A DNA stretch of 64,000 nt from Burkholderiales bacterium (GCA_016223165.1 JACRPO010000009.1:620001-684000), one strand, 5' to 3'; counted from the first letter of the stretch, positions 9,407 through 18,685 are shown. The notes: a model not told the origin generated them from the letters alone. Numbers and translations: made by a program.

Positions 9407-10477
9407 CTACTTGCCGGCGGCCGCCAGCACGCGGTCGTAGATGCCGCCGTCGTCGAAGTGGGCTTTCTGCACCCGCTGCCAGCCGCCGAAGCTCTCGTCG
9501 ACGGTGAACGAGACGATGGGCGGAAACTGCGCCACGTACTGCCGCAGCACCCCGGCGCTGCGCGGCCTGAGGTGGTTGCGCGCGGCGATGTCCTGCCCCT
9601 GCGCCGAGTACAGGAAGTCGACATAGGCCTGCGCGAGCTCGCGCGTGCCCCGCCGCGCCGCCACCTTGTCGACCACCGCCACCGGCAGCTCCACCACGAC
9701 CGACAGGGACGGATAGACCACCTCGAAATTGCCGCGGCCGTACTCCTTGGCGATCAGCTGCGCCTCGTTCTCGAAGGTCACGAGCACGTCGCCCAGGCCG
9801 CGCCGCATGAACGAGAGGTTGGCCACGGGCCCGTCGCTGTCCAGCGCCGGCACGTTGCGGAACAAGGCGGTGACGAAGCGCTCGGCCGCGGCCGCCGGAT
9901 CGGCCTCGCGCGCGGCGGCGGACTGCCGCGCGGCGTATTGCCAGGCCGTCAGGTAGGCGTAGCGCCCGTTGCCCGAGGTCCTGGCGCTCGGCACGAGCAC
10001 CTGGACGTCGGGCCTGACGAGGTCACTCCAGTCGCGCACCGCCTTCGGGTTGCCCTTGCGCACGACGAACACCGTGACCGACGTGAACGGCGCACTGCGC
10101 TCGGGCAGGCGCGCCGACCAGTGGGCCGGCACCAGGGCCCCACGCTGCGCGAGCAGGTCGATGTCGACGGCCTCGTTCATCGTGATCACGTCGGCCTCGA
10201 ACCCGTCGGCCACCGCGCGCGCCTGGCTCTTGGAGCCGCCATGCGACATCTGGATCGTCACGTCGGTGCCGGCCCTCTCCCGCCAAGCCCTGGCGAAGGC
10301 GGTGTTCACGTCGGCGTAGAAGTCGCGCATCACGTCGAAACTGACGTTCACGAGCGTGCTCTGCGCCCATGCGAGCGGCGCGACCGGTGCCGCCACGGCC
10401 AGCCACAACATCGCACATGCACGCTTGAAGCGGCGGCGGATCGACAAGGCCGGGCGGTGGTCAAGGCAAGCACGCAT
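9407..10477 (-). CDS. Periplasmic sulfate-binding protein (Sbp/CysP family)
   Basis: A 356-residue ABC-transporter receptor for sulfate or thiosulfate. It starts at an ATG preceded by CTGGAG, and a signal peptide ends near APLAWAQS. The mature protein opens with LVNVSFDVMRDFYADVNTAF and has MSHGGSKSQARAVADG and EADVITM, the oxyanion-binding pattern of Sbp and CysP. Later family features are FVVRKGNPK, SARTSGNGRYAYL and the VTFENEAQLI segment. No cysTWA permease or ATPase genes are adjacent, so this copy is an orphan receptor that must use a transporter encoded elsewhere. It lies downstream of a Bug receptor after a 368-base gap. Confidence 0.88.
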   Translation of the reverse strand: MRACLDHRPALSIRRRFKRACAMLWLAVAAPVAPLAWAQSTLVNVSFDVMRDFYADVNTAFARAWRERAGTDVTIQMSHGGSKSQARAVADGFEADVITMNEAVDIDLLAQRGALVPAHWSARLPERSAPFTSVTVFVVRKGNPKAVRDWSDLVRPDVQVLVPSARTSGNGRYAYLTAWQYAARQSAAAREADPAAAAERFVTALFRNVPALDSDGPVANLSFMRRGLGDVLVTFENEAQLIAKEYGRGNFEVVYPSLSVVVELPVAVVDKVAARRGTRELAQAYVDFLYSAQGQDIAARNHLRPRSAGVLRQYVAQFPPIVSFTVDESFGGWQRVQKAHFDDGGIYDRVLAAAGK

Positions 10478-10845
10478 CGGTACTCCAGGGCCCTGCGGCA
10501 TCGGTCGCGCGCACGGCGCGCGGGACAACGCTGGCGGCAACGGTGGCGGCCACGGGACGCGCCGCTCGGCGTTGCACCAAGCACGATGCGCGCCACCACG
10601 GGCCGCCATCGGCTGCACCCGCCGGCGCCACGACGCGGCACCTCGTGCGAATCGCCCGAAGGTCACCGCATCGCGACGACAGGGTGGCGCGGACGACGGC
10701 ACTGGTCTGGGGCAAGCCCTGCGCGTCCGGCACGGCAGCCGCACCCGCTTCGAGCTCGGCCGCCGCACCCGAGTTCGAACGGACCGTCGCGGCGGCCCGA
10801 GCCTGGCACAGCGCTCTCCCGCGCCTGCACCAGGCCCTCTGCCGC
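10478..10845. other. 368-bp intergenic gap with no recognised feature
   Basis: Between the leftward Bug receptor and the sulfate-binding gene. Reading frames on both strands give only Arg/Ala/Pro-rich translations with no family resemblance. I see no hairpin with a T-run, no tRNA-like fold and no tandem array. It presumably holds the promoter of the sulfate-binding gene near its left end. Confidence 0.5.
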
Positions 10846-11865
10846 TCACTCCGGCTCGATCTTCGCGCGCCGGATGACCTCGCCCCAGCGCTGGATCTCG
10901 CCGGTGAGCAGGGCCTGCAGTTCGGCCGGCGTGCTGGCGGCCAGCCGCATGCCGAGCTTGCCGAGCTTCGCCTGCACCTCGGGCGAGGCCACGGCCTCGC
11001 GTGCGGCGCGGCCGAGCTTGTCCACCACCTCCGGCGGCGTGCCGGCCGGCGCGGCGAGCGCGTTCCACGAAGCCACGTTGTAGCCGGCGAGCCCGGCCTC
11101 CTGCACGGTGGCGACCTCGGGCAGCGCCGGGTTGCGGCGGTCCGATGACACGGCCAGCGCACGCACGACGCCCGCCGCCAGCTGCGGCACCATCGGCCCG
11201 ACGATCTCGAAGGCCACGTCGAGCTCGCCCGAGCGCAGCGCCGTCAGCACGGCCGGCGAGCCCTTGTACGGGACGACCAGCATGTCGACGCCGGCCACCG
11301 TCTCGAAGAGCTTGGCCGACAGGTGCTGCGTGCTGCCCGGCGCGATGGTGCCGACGTTGAGCTTGCCCGGATTGGCGCGTGCATGCGCGAGCAGGTCGCG
11401 CAGCGACGTGAAGCGCGAGTTCGCGGCCACGAACAGGCCGATGTCGAAGTAGCCGAGGGTGGTGATGGGCGCGAAGGCCTTCACCGTGTCGTAGGGCAGC
11501 TTCTTGAACAGCCCTACGCTCACCGCGTTGCCGTTGCTCATCAGGAGCAGCGTGTGCCCGTCGGGCCGCGCCGTCGCCACCGCCTGGCTGGCGACGATGC
11601 TGCCGGCGCTCGGCTTGTTCTCCACCACCACCGGCTGGCCGAGCGAACGGCCCATGTGCTCGGCCACGGCACGCGCCGTGAGGTCGGCGATGCCGCCCGG
11701 CCCGAAGGGCACGAGCAGCGTGATGGGCTTGTCGGGGAAGCGGCCCTGCGCGAGGGCCGGCCACGGCACGCACGCCGCCGCGCCGAAGACGAGCGCGGTG
11801 CGACGCGAAGACAGGTGCGCCGGGCGGCGCGGGATGAGCGGTTGGGAAGTTGGCGGCTTGTTCAC
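10846..11865 (-). CDS. Bug/TctC-family periplasmic solute receptor
   Basis: A 339-residue receptor of the tripartite tricarboxylate transporter type. Such proteins bind carboxylates or other small organics in the periplasm. The N-terminus has an Arg pair and a hydrophobic core ending in PWPALAQG. The mature part starts with FPDKPITLLVPFGPGGIADLTAR, the Bug family signature, followed by VVENKPSAGS and the VVPYKGS ligand-loop region. No TctA or TctB permease is adjacent, which is usual for orphan Bug genes in Burkholderiales. The only usable start is a GTG at 11865 with no clear ribosome-binding site. It lies 24 bases downstream of the porin gene's stop and may be cotranscribed with it. Confidence 0.92.
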   Translation of the reverse strand: MNKPPTSQPLIPRRPAHLSSRRTALVFGAAACVPWPALAQGRFPDKPITLLVPFGPGGIADLTARAVAEHMGRSLGQPVVVENKPSAGSIVASQAVATARPDGHTLLLMSNGNAVSVGLFKKLPYDTVKAFAPITTLGYFDIGLFVAANSRFTSLRDLLAHARANPGKLNVGTIAPGSTQHLSAKLFETVAGVDMLVVPYKGSPAVLTALRSGELDVAFEIVGPMVPQLAAGVVRALAVSSDRRNPALPEVATVQEAGLAGYNVASWNALAAPAGTPPEVVDKLGRAAREAVASPEVQAKLGKLGMRLAASTPAELQALLTGEIQRWGEVIRRAKIEPE

Positions 11866-11889
11866 AGGGGCGATGCTACGCGGCGCGGA

Positions 11890-13008
11890 TCAGAAACGAT
11901 GGCGCAACCCGAGCGCCAGGCCCGTCTGGCTGCCCTTGGTGCCCATGAAGGCCGGCTTCGCATAACCGCCCTCGACGACGTTGGTGTCGACCACCGCGTA
12001 CAGGTCCGTGCGTCGCGAGAAGGCGTAGTTCACCGTCACCCAGCTCACCTGGCGCGAGCCGTCGAGCGCCGCGCTGCCGGACTGCTCGTCGTCGTAGTGC
12101 GCCACGCTGAGCGTCGACTGCTCGGTGAGGCGGATGTTGGCGCCGATCGTGAAGGCCAGGTTCTCCTGCACGCTCACGGCGCTGGTGCGCTGCATGACGC
12201 CGGCGAAGAGCTGGAATACCGGCGCGAAGCGGTAGTTGCCGCCCGCGCCGACGATCTTGCGCGTCTCGGTGCCGGCCAGGTTCTTCATCTGCTGCACGTA
12301 GGCGCCGAGGGCCAGCGCGCCCTGGGCGTAGCCGGCCCCGAAGGCCCAGGAGCTGTTGGCACTCGTCGCCGCCTGCTCGCCGAAGGTGGTCGAGGCCGCC
12401 CAGTCGACGCCTGCGGCCTTGGCGTCGAAGCGGACCTGGTTGTCCTGGCGCGCGATGTGGTGGCTGCTGAACAGCGAGTGCGCCGCGCTGTTGGGGTTGC
12501 CGAGCGGCTGGAAGCGCGCCGCCAGCCCATGCGCCACGGTGTACTGGCGCCCGAGCGTCACGCCGCCCCAGGCCGTGCGCAGGCCGACATGGCTCTCGCG
12601 GCCCCAGAAGCGCGTCGGCGCCGTCGCCTGCCCGAAGTCGCCGCTGGGCGTGCCCTGCAGCGAAGTGCCCGTGCTCGGGTCGTAGCCCGACTCGAGCGTG
12701 AAGACGGCGACGAGGCCGCCGCCCAGGTCCTCGCGGCCGCGCAAGCCCAGGCGCGAGCCCGTGAAGATGCCGTCTTCCATCGTGCGCAGCCGCTGGCGGT
12801 TGGCGCTCGCGTTGTTGGCCTCACGCATGGCGGCGTCGAAGAGCCCGTAGATCGTGACGGACGAGGCCGGCGCGGCGGCCGGCGCGGCGCTCTGCGCTGC
12901 CGCAGGCAGCGTGGTGACGGCGAGGGCAGTGGCGGTGGCGGCGGCTGTGGCGGCCAGCACCATGGGGCGCGCGGTCGGACGCGCGTCGCGTTTCGATTCG
13001 GATTTCAT
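11890..13008 (-). CDS. Outer-membrane porin, Burkholderia general-porin family
   Basis: A 372-residue trimeric beta-barrel porin of the Gram-negative porin 4 type. A signal peptide ends near TLPAAAQS. The barrel opens with SVTIYGLFDAAMREANN, then SRLGLRGREDLGGGLVAVFTLESG, the standard Burkholderiales signature. The C-terminus is GLRHRF, ending in the aromatic residue required for outer-membrane assembly. The start is secure: a GGAGGAG ribosome-binding site lies just before the ATG at 13008. It sits between a Bug receptor and a metallo-beta-lactamase-fold lipoprotein on the same strand. It probably admits the solutes collected by the nearby receptors. Confidence 0.95.
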   Translation of the reverse strand: MKSESKRDARPTARPMVLAATAAATATALAVTTLPAAAQSAAPAAAPASSVTIYGLFDAAMREANNASANRQRLRTMEDGIFTGSRLGLRGREDLGGGLVAVFTLESGYDPSTGTSLQGTPSGDFGQATAPTRFWGRESHVGLRTAWGGVTLGRQYTVAHGLAARFQPLGNPNSAAHSLFSSHHIARQDNQVRFDAKAAGVDWAASTTFGEQAATSANSSWAFGAGYAQGALALGAYVQQMKNLAGTETRKIVGAGGNYRFAPVFQLFAGVMQRTSAVSVQENLAFTIGANIRLTEQSTLSVAHYDDEQSGSAALDGSRQVSWVTVNYAFSRRTDLYAVVDTNVVEGGYAKPAFMGTKGSQTGLALGLRHRF

Positions 13009-13112
13009 CGGGTCTCCTCCGGGGTTCGTGTGCTCGTGTGCATGCAGCGGCGCGACCCGGTCGCCTCGAGGGCAGCGTGGGCCGGCCGCCGGCGGGTGCC
13101 GGGTCGGCGGGG

Positions 13113-14009
13113 TCAGAACGTCAGGGCTTGTCCGGGCGTGGCGACGATGACGCGGATTGCGCTCGCTCCCATCGCCTCGGTGAACTGGCGCGCGGTGCCG
13201 CGTGTCAGCGGGTTGGCGCCGTAGTGCATCGGGATCACCGCCTTCGGCTTGATCAGCTCCTTCACCGCCCAGGCCGCATCGGCCGGGTCCATCGTGAAGT
13301 TGCCGCCGATGGGCACGAGGGCGAGGTCGGGCTTGTAGCGCTCGCCGATCAGCTTCATGTCGCCGAACACCGCCGTGTCGCCGGCGTGGTAGATGCGAAA
13401 GCCGTTCTCGAGCTCGATGATCCAGCCGATCGCCTCGCCGCCCGGGTGCGTCTCGTCCTTGCCGGTCGCGGGGTTGCGCCAGACGTAGATCGACGAGTGC
13501 TCGGCGCGCACCGCCGTCACCTTGATGCCCGGCGCGGCCTCGACGGTGCCGCCCTTGTTCATGCGCGGCAGCAGGGCGGCCGGCAGCACGCCGAGCGTCA
13601 TCACGGTGTTGTTGAGATCGCCCGGCGCGCGGATCGGCACGTTGTACATCTGCGCCAGCGCCGGTGCGTCGGCGATGTGGTCGAAGTGGCCGTGCGTGAC
13701 GAGCAGCGCGTCGATCTTCCTGAAGTTCTCGAACGTCTTGAACTCGGCCGGCGTGAGGGGGTTGGTGCGCAGCCAGGGGTCGGTGACGACGACCTTGCCG
13801 CCCGGCGAGGTGATCTTGAAGGCGGCCTGGCCGAGCCACAGCACCTCGACCTTGGCCACAGCGGCAGGTGCGGAGCCTGGTGCGGCGGCCTGCGCCGCGC
13901 CCGGCGAAGGCGCCAACGACTCGCAGCCGGCCAGGGCCATCGCGAGCACGGCCACCGCCACGCAGCTGAACGAGGTTCGAACGCTCGAGAACAATCTGCG
14001 CGTCGGCAT
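13113..14009 (-). CDS. Metallo-beta-lactamase-fold hydrolase, predicted lipoprotein (UPF0173-like)
   Basis: The 298-residue product is a predicted zinc hydrolase exported as a lipoprotein. The signal peptide ends in MALAGC, a lipobox, with Cys28 as lipid anchor. The fold starts with VEVLWLGQAAFKITS and has the metal motif THGHFDHIAD. Further metal ligands are expected in VRAEHSS, in YHAGDTAVFGD and in IPMHYG. This matches the UPF0173 metal-dependent hydrolase family, though most members lack a signal peptide. GGGAG-like Shine-Dalgarno sequence precedes the ATG. The substrate is not known. It lies 16 bases after a Bug receptor gene, suggesting cotranscription. Confidence 0.88.
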   Translation of the reverse strand: MPTRRLFSSVRTSFSCVAVAVLAMALAGCESLAPSPGAAQAAAPGSAPAAVAKVEVLWLGQAAFKITSPGGKVVVTDPWLRTNPLTPAEFKTFENFRKIDALLVTHGHFDHIADAPALAQMYNVPIRAPGDLNNTVMTLGVLPAALLPRMNKGGTVEAAPGIKVTAVRAEHSSIYVWRNPATGKDETHPGGEAIGWIIELENGFRIYHAGDTAVFGDMKLIGERYKPDLALVPIGGNFTMDPADAAWAVKELIKPKAVIPMHYGANPLTRGTARQFTEAMGASAIRVIVATPGQALTF

Positions 14010-14025
14010 GACGACTCCCAGTTCC

Positions 14026-15012
14026 TCAGTCCGGCTTCACGTTGCCGGCCTTCACCACCTCGGCCCAGCGCGGGATCTCGCGCGCGATGAGGTCGCCGAA
14101 GGCCTTGGGCGTGCCCGGCATCGGCATCGCGCCCTCCACCGCGAGCTGCTGCGCCACATCGGCCAGCGCCAGCGCCTTGTTGATCTCGGCATTCAGCCGG
14201 CTCACGCGCTCGGCCGGCGTGCCGGCGGGCGCCACGATGCCGTACCACTGGTCGGCCTCGAAGCCGGGGTAGCCGCTTTCGGCCACCGTCGGCACCTCGG
14301 GCAGCGCGGCGATACGCTGCGGGCTCGACACCGCCAGCGCGCGCAGCCGCCCGCTCTTGATGTGCGGCAGCACGGCCGGCGAGCCGGTGAAGGTGGCGTC
14401 GACCTGGCCCGCGATCAGGTCCGCGATCGACGGCGCCGTGCCGCGATAGGGGATGTGCAGCATGAACAGCTTCGCGCGCAGCTTCAGGAACTCGAACGTG
14501 ATGTGCGCGGCGCTGCCGTTGCCGCCCGACGAGTAGGTCAGGCGCCCGGGGTTGGCCCGCGCACGCTCGATGAACTCCTCCAGCGTCTTCGAGGGCGCCT
14601 TGGCGTTCACCACCAGCACGTTCGGCACCCGCGCCACCCAGGCCACCGGCACGAAGCTCTTCAGCGGGTCGTAGCTGAGCTTCGGGTAGATCGACGGGTT
14701 CACGCCGAGCGTGCCGATATGACCCATCAGCAGCGTGTTGCCGTCGGCCTCGGCCTTGGCCACCTCGCCGGCGCCGAGCGAGCCGCCGGCGCCGGGCTTG
14801 TTGTCGACGATGACGTTCTGCCCGAGCGCGGCCTGCAGCTTGGGCGCCAGCGCCCGGGCCAGGATGTCGGTGCTGCCGCCGGGCGTGAAGGGCACGACGA
14901 TGCGCAGCGGCCGCGCCGCCTGGGCACGCGCCGGGCGCGACGACGACAGCGACGCAAGCGCCGCGGCCAGCAGCAGTTGGCGGCGGCGCGGCGATTCAGG
15001 GCTCGAGGACAT
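14026..15012 (-). CDS. Bug/TctC-family periplasmic solute receptor
   Basis: A 328-residue TTT-type receptor. The N-terminus has consecutive arginines (SPRRRQLLLAAALASL), a signal peptide ending near RPARAQA, and then PLRIVVPFTPGGSTDILARAL. The VIVDNKPGAGGSLGA and LHIPYRGTAPSIADL segments are the usual ligand-contact regions of Bug proteins. The frame is open upstream to 15099, but the extension is Pro/Arg-rich, so the ATG at 15012 is used. It is the first gene of a leftward run with the metallo-hydrolase, porin and second Bug receptor. A LysR gene lies upstream, separated by 261 bases that may hold a promoter. Confidence 0.93.
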   Translation of the reverse strand: MSSSPESPRRRQLLLAAALASLSSSRPARAQAARPLRIVVPFTPGGSTDILARALAPKLQAALGQNVIVDNKPGAGGSLGAGEVAKAEADGNTLLMGHIGTLGVNPSIYPKLSYDPLKSFVPVAWVARVPNVLVVNAKAPSKTLEEFIERARANPGRLTYSSGGNGSAAHITFEFLKLRAKLFMLHIPYRGTAPSIADLIAGQVDATFTGSPAVLPHIKSGRLRALAVSSPQRIAALPEVPTVAESGYPGFEADQWYGIVAPAGTPAERVSRLNAEINKALALADVAQQLAVEGAMPMPGTPKAFGDLIAREIPRWAEVVKAGNVKPD

Positions 15013-15273
15013 GGCTCTTTCGGGAAACCGAGGCAACGGTCTGGGGCATCGATCGGGAACAACGAACGGGGGCAACGAGTGCGGGCCGAACCGCGCCACC
15101 GCGCAAACCGATGGAGCATCGCAGCACCGGCGGCAGTGGTCCAGTGCAGTCAGCGGGTGGAGCCTTGCGTTCCTCCTATGACCCGTGGTCCGGCGCGTTG
15201 ACCGCAGGGCGGCACGGCTCGACGGCGCCGTGGACGCGTCGATGTGCGACGGGCCACCGGACCGGCGGCCGAC

Positions 15274-16641
15274 TCATCGCGCACCCGACACCGCCGCGGC
15301 GGCGACGGCGCGCAGCTCGGCCAGCAGCCGCGCGCAGGCCGACGAAGGCTGCCCGTCGCGCCGCAGCGTGATGCCGATCGCCCGCTCGCTGCCGGGCAAG
15401 CGCAACGGCAATTCGCACAGCACGCCGTCGTCGAGCTCGGCGCGCACCTGCAGCGGCGACAGCAGGGCCACGTGGTCGCTCGATCGCAGCACCGAGCGCA
15501 CGATGGCCGTGCTGTGCGTCATCAGGTCCACGCGCGGCCGGCGCACGCCGGCCGCGGCGAAGACGCGCTCGAAGGCGGCCTCGGCCGGCGTGTCCGCCAA
15601 CGGGCCGATCCAGGGCCAGCGCGCGAGCGCCGGCACCGACACGCGGCGCAACGCGCGCGCCGGGTGCCCGGGCCGCACGACGGCCACGAGGCGGTCGACG
15701 AACAGCATCTCCTCGGCGAAGTCGCCGGGCGACGCGGCACCGCGCAGCGGGCCGACGAAGCAGTCGACGTCGGCGTGGCGCAGCAGGTGCACGAGCGAGT
15801 CGTAGGTGCCGTCCAGCGCCGTCACGCGCGCGCCCGGCAACGCGGCGAGCAGACGCGCCACCGCCTGCGAGACGAGCACGTCGCAGGCCATCGGCAGCGC
15901 ACCGACCACGACCTCGGCCCTCGCGTCACCGCGAAAGGCGGCCAGTTCCTCGTGCCCGACGCGCAACTCCGCCAGCGCCAGCTTGGCCTGGCGCAGCAGC
16001 CCCTCGCCGGCCTCGGTGAGGCGCGTGCCGCGCCGCGAGTGCTCGAAAAGCCGCGTGCGCGCGCTGTGCTCGAGCTGCCGCAAGGCCGCGCGCACGCTCG
16101 GCTGCGAGAGGCCGAGCCGGCGCGCCGCCGCCGTTTCGCTGCGCGTCTCGGCCACCGCCACGAGCGCGCGCAGCATCGTCTCGTTCAGGTGACGCGACAT
16201 CGCTGCCTCGGCCACGGCGTGGCGGCCGCGCCCCGGCGGCAGCGCACGCGCGGGCATCCCCGGCCCGAGCATCGCCTGCCCGAGCATCGTCTGCACCCGC
16301 CGCAGGCGCGGCAGCAGCGCTTCGGCCGCCGGCGTGCAGGCCATGCCGCGCGCGCCGCGCTCGAACAGCGGCACGCCGAGCGTTGCCTCGGCCTGCTGCA
16401 CGGCGCGCGTCACCGCCGGCGCCGACAAATGCAGCTGCCCGGCCGCGCGCGCGGCGCTGCCTGCGCCAGCCACGGCCAGCACCACGCGCACGAGGCGCAG
16501 CGGCAGCGGCAGCGGCAGCGGCAGCGGCAGCGGCAGCGGCGCCCGATCCTTCCCCGGAGCCTGCCCCGCATCCTGGGCGGCTTGCGCGGCTTGCGCGGCC
16601 TGCACGGCCTGCGCGGCTTGCCCTGCTTCGGCCTCTCCCAT
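15274..16641 (-). CDS. LysR-family regulator with two tandem HTH domains
   Basis: The product is 455 residues, well above the usual 300 or so. Residues 48-110 form one LysR HTH (LRLVRVVLAVAGAGSAARAA, then LSAPAVTRAVQQAE). Residues 152-215 form a second (LNETMLRALVAVAETRSETA, then LSQPSVRAALRQLE). The effector-binding domain runs from about 230 to 445. The first 47 residues are low-complexity Ala-Gln and Pro-Leu repeats encoded by 9-bp and 6-bp tandem arrays. The ATG directly abuts the stop of the aldolase gene, so the two are coupled. It probably controls the surrounding carboxylate genes. Confidence 0.88.
   Translation of the reverse strand: MGEAEAGQAAQAVQAAQAAQAAQDAGQAPGKDRAPLPLPLPLPLPLPLRLVRVVLAVAGAGSAARAAGQLHLSAPAVTRAVQQAEATLGVPLFERGARGMACTPAAEALLPRLRRVQTMLGQAMLGPGMPARALPPGRGRHAVAEAAMSRHLNETMLRALVAVAETRSETAAARRLGLSQPSVRAALRQLEHSARTRLFEHSRRGTRLTEAGEGLLRQAKLALAELRVGHEELAAFRGDARAEVVVGALPMACDVLVSQAVARLLAALPGARVTALDGTYDSLVHLLRHADVDCFVGPLRGAASPGDFAEEMLFVDRLVAVVRPGHPARALRRVSVPALARWPWIGPLADTPAEAAFERVFAAAGVRRPRVDLMTHSTAIVRSVLRSSDHVALLSPLQVRAELDDGVLCELPLRLPGSERAIGITLRRDGQPSSACARLLAELRAVAAAAVSGAR
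16498..16539. repeat. 6-bp tandem repeat inside a LysR gene
   Basis: Seven perfect units of cagcgg on the plus strand. In the leftward gene they encode a Pro-Leu repeat just before the first HTH. Unit changes keep the reading frame, so the linker length could vary between strains. Confidence 0.93.
16572..16616. repeat. 9-bp degenerate tandem repeat at the N-terminus of a LysR gene
   Basis: Five units of about cttgcgcgg with one or two changes each. They encode an Ala-Gln-Ala run in the first 25 residues of the double-HTH regulator, so its start codon reads almost directly into the array. Confidence 0.85.
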
Positions 16642-17412
16642 TCAGCTGCGGTAGCCCGGATCCAGCCGCTCGAGCTTGCGCAGCAGCGCCGGCCACTCCA
16701 TCAATCCGTAGGGGCGGCGCGTGCCGCGCTGGTAGTTGTTCCAGGTCGCCTCGAGCACCGGCGCCGGCACCTCGTTCAACGGCGAATTCGTGGCCATCGC
16801 CGCCAGCTGCGTGCGGCAGGCGAGCTCCAGCCGGTGCGCCCAGTTGAAGGCCTCGCCCACGGTGCGCCCGACGACCAGCGCGCCGTGGTTGCGCAGGATC
16901 AGCACCTCGCCGCCACCGAGGTCGGCAATCAGCGAGGCCTTCTCCGCGTCGTCGAGCACGACGCCCTGATAGTCGTGGTAGCGAACCTTGAGGAAGCGCA
17001 TCGCCGTCTGCGTGATGGGCAGGAGGCCGCACGCGAGCGCGCTCACCGCCATCGACGCCCAGGCGTGCGTGTGGATGATGCAGGCCGCCTCCGGCCGCTT
17101 CTCGTGGATGGCGCTGTGGATGACGTAGCCGGCGCGGTTGATGCCGTAGTCGAGCTCGCCGAAGTGCGGCTTGGCGAGGATGTCGCCGGCCAGGTTCACC
17201 TTGATCAGGCTGGAGGCCGTGATCTCCTCGTACATCATCCCGTAGGGGTTGATGAGGAAGGCGCCGGGCTCGCCCGGCACGTGCGACGAGATGTGATTGG
17301 CCATCATGTCGCTCATGCCGTAGAGGTCGACGAGGCGGTAGCAGGCGGCGAGGTCAATGCGTGCCTGCCACTCCTCGGGCGTGCACAGCGGCTGCATGGA
17401 CTGGATCTGCAT
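16642..17412 (-). CDS. Class II aldolase/adducin-family protein
   Basis: The 256-residue product belongs to the zinc-dependent class II aldolase/adducin family (fuculose-phosphate aldolase fold). The zinc-site histidines are in the IIHTHAWAS motif, with a further candidate in ILRNHGALVVG. The N-terminal helix reads ARIDLAACYRLVDLYGMSDM and is followed by NHISSHVPG, a typical phosphate or ligand loop. The family includes aldolases, epimerases and decarboxylases, so the reaction is undetermined. Starts exist at 17430 and 17412; the second is better placed behind GGGAG. It lies 58 bases downstream of tcuB and directly abuts the LysR start. Confidence 0.88.
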   Translation of the reverse strand: MQIQSMQPLCTPEEWQARIDLAACYRLVDLYGMSDMMANHISSHVPGEPGAFLINPYGMMYEEITASSLIKVNLAGDILAKPHFGELDYGINRAGYVIHSAIHEKRPEAACIIHTHAWASMAVSALACGLLPITQTAMRFLKVRYHDYQGVVLDDAEKASLIADLGGGEVLILRNHGALVVGRTVGEAFNWAHRLELACRTQLAAMATNSPLNEVPAPVLEATWNNYQRGTRRPYGLMEWPALLRKLERLDPGYRS

Positions 17413-17470
17413 GGCGTTGCTCCCGCTCATCCCTCTGACGTTGCGTTCATTTCCTCGCTCATTGCCCCAC

Positions 17471-18685
17471 TCACTCCGCCCCGAGCGTCAACCGGCTCGG
17501 CTGCCGTTTCTCGACGGCCCACTTCAGCAGCGCCGCGCCGCGGTAGACGCCATGCGCGAACTTGCCATAGGGCATGGTGGCGAAGAAGGCCATCACCGCG
17601 CCCAGGTGGGCGCACAGCAGCAGCGGCAGCCCTGCCGAGTCCCGCCACAACGCCAGCGCCAGGCCGCTCCCGCCGAGCATGAACAGCAGCGCGATGAAGC
17701 CGAGATCCATCGGCCGCTGCGCTGCATCGCCATGCAACGGATGGCGGCGCCGGTGCAGCCACGCGAGGCCCACCGGGCCGGCGAGCAGCCCGAGGCCACC
17801 GAGGGTGCCGAGCAGCTTGGGCAGGCCCATCCACGAAAAGGCCCAAGGGTAGGGCGCCACCCAGCCGAGGCCATAGTGGTAGAGCGTCGCCACGCTCGTC
17901 GCCGCGAAGCACAGCACGAAGCCGTAGAACGTGAGGTGATGGAAGCGGCGCCGCGCGAGCGTCCACGCATCGTCTTCGTTGTTGCAGCCCTCGCCGTGGC
18001 CGCCGTCGAGGTACTTCAGGCGCAGCGCGTCGTGCACCGCCTCGGCCACCGCGGCGCCCTGCTGCCCCGCGGGTGCGGCGCCCGGCGCCACTTCGCGCCA
18101 GAAGCGCGCCACGCCGATGCAAATTGCGAGCAGCGCGAAGGCGAACACCGGCGCGAACATCCACACCATCAGGTTGTGCGGGAAGAGCGCATAGAAACTG
18201 CCGGCACCCGGGTGGCGCCATAGCGCGGCGACCGTGCCTTGCATGGCCACCACCAGCACGAGGAAGAGCGCGAGGCCCGCGGCCAGCGCCATCGCCAGCA
18301 CCGGCCCGTTGTGCCGGTAGGCGGCGCCGAAGGCCGCCGGCCAGGCGTAATGCTCGTAGGTGCGCGCGCGCACGCGCGCCATCGCCTGCGGCACGTTGAC
18401 CGCAAATTCATGCGGCGGCGCGTACTGGCAGGCGTGCAGGCAGGCGCCGCAGCTGTGGCACAGGTTGGCGAGGTAGTGCACGTCGGCACTCGGGAAATCC
18501 AGGCGCCGCGTCATCGCCGGGAAGACGGCGCAGAAGCCCTCGCAGTAGCGGCAGGCATTGCAGATCTGCAGCTGGCGCGCGACCTCGGCTTCGTCGGCCG
18601 CGGCTGCCGCACGAGGCGTCGCTGCGCTGCCCCGGCCCTCGGCCAGACCCTGCGCCGCGCGCACGAGCCCTTCAAGCGTGCTCAT
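17471..18685 (-). CDS. tcuB: Tricarballylate/citrate utilization protein TcuB (Fe-S, membrane)
   Basis: This 404-residue membrane protein should reoxidise the flavin of TcuA and pass electrons to the quinone pool. Two Fe-S motifs lie near the N-terminus: CNACRYCEGFCAVFP (about 42-56) and CHSCGACLHACQYAPPHEF. After these come about six hydrophobic segments, with histidines that could bind haem. It overlaps the end of tcuA by 14 bases, so the two are translationally coupled. In Salmonella TcuA and TcuB convert tricarballylate to cis-aconitate; family relatives may handle other tricarboxylates. The ATG at 18685 (MSTLEGLV) is preferred over one 21 bases upstream. Confidence 0.92.
   Translation of the reverse strand: MSTLEGLVRAAQGLAEGRGSAATPRAAAAADEAEVARQLQICNACRYCEGFCAVFPAMTRRLDFPSADVHYLANLCHSCGACLHACQYAPPHEFAVNVPQAMARVRARTYEHYAWPAAFGAAYRHNGPVLAMALAAGLALFLVLVVAMQGTVAALWRHPGAGSFYALFPHNLMVWMFAPVFAFALLAICIGVARFWREVAPGAAPAGQQGAAVAEAVHDALRLKYLDGGHGEGCNNEDDAWTLARRRFHHLTFYGFVLCFAATSVATLYHYGLGWVAPYPWAFSWMGLPKLLGTLGGLGLLAGPVGLAWLHRRRHPLHGDAAQRPMDLGFIALLFMLGGSGLALALWRDSAGLPLLLCAHLGAVMAFFATMPYGKFAHGVYRGAALLKWAVEKRQPSRLTLGAE

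Noticed and set aside
15274..17412. Reading the class II aldolase as fuculose-phosphate aldolase or ribulose-phosphate epimerase.
   Set aside because: The family motifs fix the fold but not the reaction, and no sugar-phosphate genes are adjacent.
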